Shown here one piece after another: positions 63,101-64,000 of a stretch of DNA of 64,000 nucleotides. The stretch's first letter is position 1; every line of letters begins with the position of its first letter. Source of the stretch: Chimonanthus salicifolius (lineage: Eukaryota > Streptophyta > Magnoliopsida > Laurales > Calycanthaceae); contig CM023534.1 of the NCBI GenBank assembly GCA_013350335.1, positions 5,981,542-6,045,541 of the forward strand, written 5' to 3'. The notes beneath the pieces are model-generated. The model made no database searches, was not told the DNA's origin, and saw only the letters and a program-made list of their open reading frames with translations. A program made the position numbers and the translations under genes.

Positions 63101-64000
63101 TGTAGGCAATCAATTATCAATAAATAAAAACAAATTTACTAAATACCATAAGTGCTCGACAAAAACCAAACAGTAAGATCCATAGTAGGGAAGAATCAAT
63201 AAAGAACTATTATGAGCATCCAACAAGCATAGGATGTCTATCATATCCAAGTAGTGCCACATGTCTATCAATCCATGCAGATACGTTGTCTTTAAGACTT
63301 GCAAATAGTGGAGATTGGGCCCAATTTGATAAGTATTGGACTTCGACGTATTAAACTTTACCACCTCTATGATATGATCAAAATTGGCTTGATCAACTCC
63401 ATAGTTGTTCTGCTGATTCCATCACGCTAATCAACTCGAATATATTTTTTTATGCATTTTTTTAAGAGAACGTTTTCTTGAGATAGTAATTTTAGAACTT
63501 CTTTAAATGGTGATTAATTTCTTAGAAATTAAAGTAGTTCTTGAAATGAAAATTTTTAAATGGTAACTATCGTTCTATTAGAATTAAAGAAGAAACTTGA
63601 GCCACATCCTATAACATATGAATTTGAGTGCTAACAAAAAGAAAAACTCCCAAAAACACCAGGAGTGGAAGCAAATGGAAATTACTCATTTGTTTTATGT
63701 TGATACATTCTTTTTACATCCCCTTATACATCGTGTGTGGTTTTCAATGTATAATATAATCTTTGATTCTCTTTTAGGGGAAAATGAAATTCTGGAAGCT
63801 CTGAGCATAAACATCTCTTTAATTAAAAAAAAAAAATGCGGTAAAAAAATGCCAATTGACATGCACTTGAACCACCTTATACACATCAGAACATGTACCT
63901 TGTGATAGCTGGTCATTTGCACCTGTTAATGAATCTGGTCTGCTCTCAACCGCAGTGATGTCTCCCTCCACAGATCCCAAGCGAAGTTCATTCAAACTCT
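57172..64000 (-). CDS. CUE-domain coiled-coil protein, 3' part (5' exons beyond window)
   Basis: Minus-strand exons: 63899-64000 (cut by the window edge), 59328-59530, 57930-58103 and 57172-57258. All introns are GT-AG with matching phases, giving 187 visible residues. The first visible residues, SLNELRLGS, are the end of a CUE (ubiquitin-binding) helix. A linker follows, then EWVEVFVSEMMNASNMDDAK and RASRVLEVLEKSI. A long coiled coil (KEQVDVLIRENTILKRAVAI through QHLKQLVSQYQEQLRTLE) and the conserved end SMPGRFHPDVF follow. From memory it matches Arabidopsis At5g32440/At1g80040, annotated as CUE proteins. CUE domains bind ubiquitin; the plant role of this family is not known to me. The first visible intron is 4.4 kb and the next holds a young SINE. 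Confidence 0.88.
58468..58675 (+). mobile_element. Young SINE with perfect 16-bp target-site duplication
   Basis: TCCTGACCCCACCTAA occurs at 58452-58467 and again at 58676-58691, exactly flanking a 208-bp insert. The insert has a tRNA-like head (ACCTGATGGTCTGGGTGCAA, with B box GGGTTCGATTC at about 58524-58534) and a 3' end GGATTAGTCAGGTGAGACGC...GTCACCC plus A9. It lies antisense in an intron of the CUE gene. Confidence 0.9.
62033..62310. repeat. Tandem duplication, 2 x about 139 bp
   Basis: CCACTGTCAAGGGCGCATTG...CCACAAAAACCATCCGAATT repeats from 62172 with only a few changes. It lies in the 4.4-kb intron of the CUE gene. Confidence 0.95.
62718..62807 (+). mobile_element. 50-bp insert flanked by a 20-bp direct repeat
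   Basis: ACATAATTGCTAATTTTTTT occurs at 62718-62737 and 62788-62807. The 50 bases between end ACCTCTCAAAAAAATAAAC, like a retrotransposon tail. This looks like a heavily truncated LINE or SINE insertion in the CUE gene intron. Confidence 0.5.

Overview
This is nuclear DNA of a flowering plant. It is AT-rich, carries spliced genes with plant-type protein sequences, and has long introns and intergenic spaces filled with decayed LINE retrotransposons, tRNA-derived SINEs, hAT-like miniature elements (MITEs) and microsatellites. I cannot place it below angiosperm level. No bacterial, viral or organellar segment was seen.

Four protein-coding genes could be rebuilt exon by exon from conserved protein segments and matching splice sites. 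(1) 3331-14222, minus strand: a Golgi nucleotide-sugar transporter of the UGNT1 (UDP-GlcNAc transporter) type. Seven exons are visible and the 3' exons were not found. (2) 21310-26609, plus strand: a complete four-exon gene for a membrane-anchored protein kinase with KEG-like repeats, resembling KOC1, the kinase of the outer chloroplast membrane. Its first intron uses a GC donor. (3) 42238-49714, plus strand: a complete six-exon adenine phosphoribosyltransferase gene (199 aa). (4) 57172-64000, minus strand: the 3' four exons of a CUE-domain/coiled-coil protein whose 5' part lies beyond the right edge.

Layout: 1-1.2 kb LINE relic; 3.3-14.2 kb transporter gene with a 6.9-kb first intron full of LINE and SINE debris; 14.3-21.3 kb divergent spacer with two hAT-like MITEs and the probable 5' leader of the kinase gene; 21.3-26.6 kb kinase gene; 26.6-42.1 kb AT-rich gene desert with minisatellites, a LINE relic and two GC-richer promoter-like islands; 42.1-49.7 kb APT gene; 49.7-57.2 kb spacer with a SINE, LINE relic and MITE; 57.2-64 kb CUE gene.

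The four genes do not form a pathway. The notable relation is that the transporter and kinase genes sit next to each other head-to-head. From memory, their Arabidopsis counterparts (At4g32272 and At4g32250) are also near neighbours, which suggests old conserved microsynteny. I found no clear candidate for a wholly new biological system. The best material for a second look is the GC-AG intron, the kinase's altered catalytic loop, the hAT-like MITE families with palindromic TATCGGCCGATA cores, and very short LINE-tail insertions with target-site duplications.
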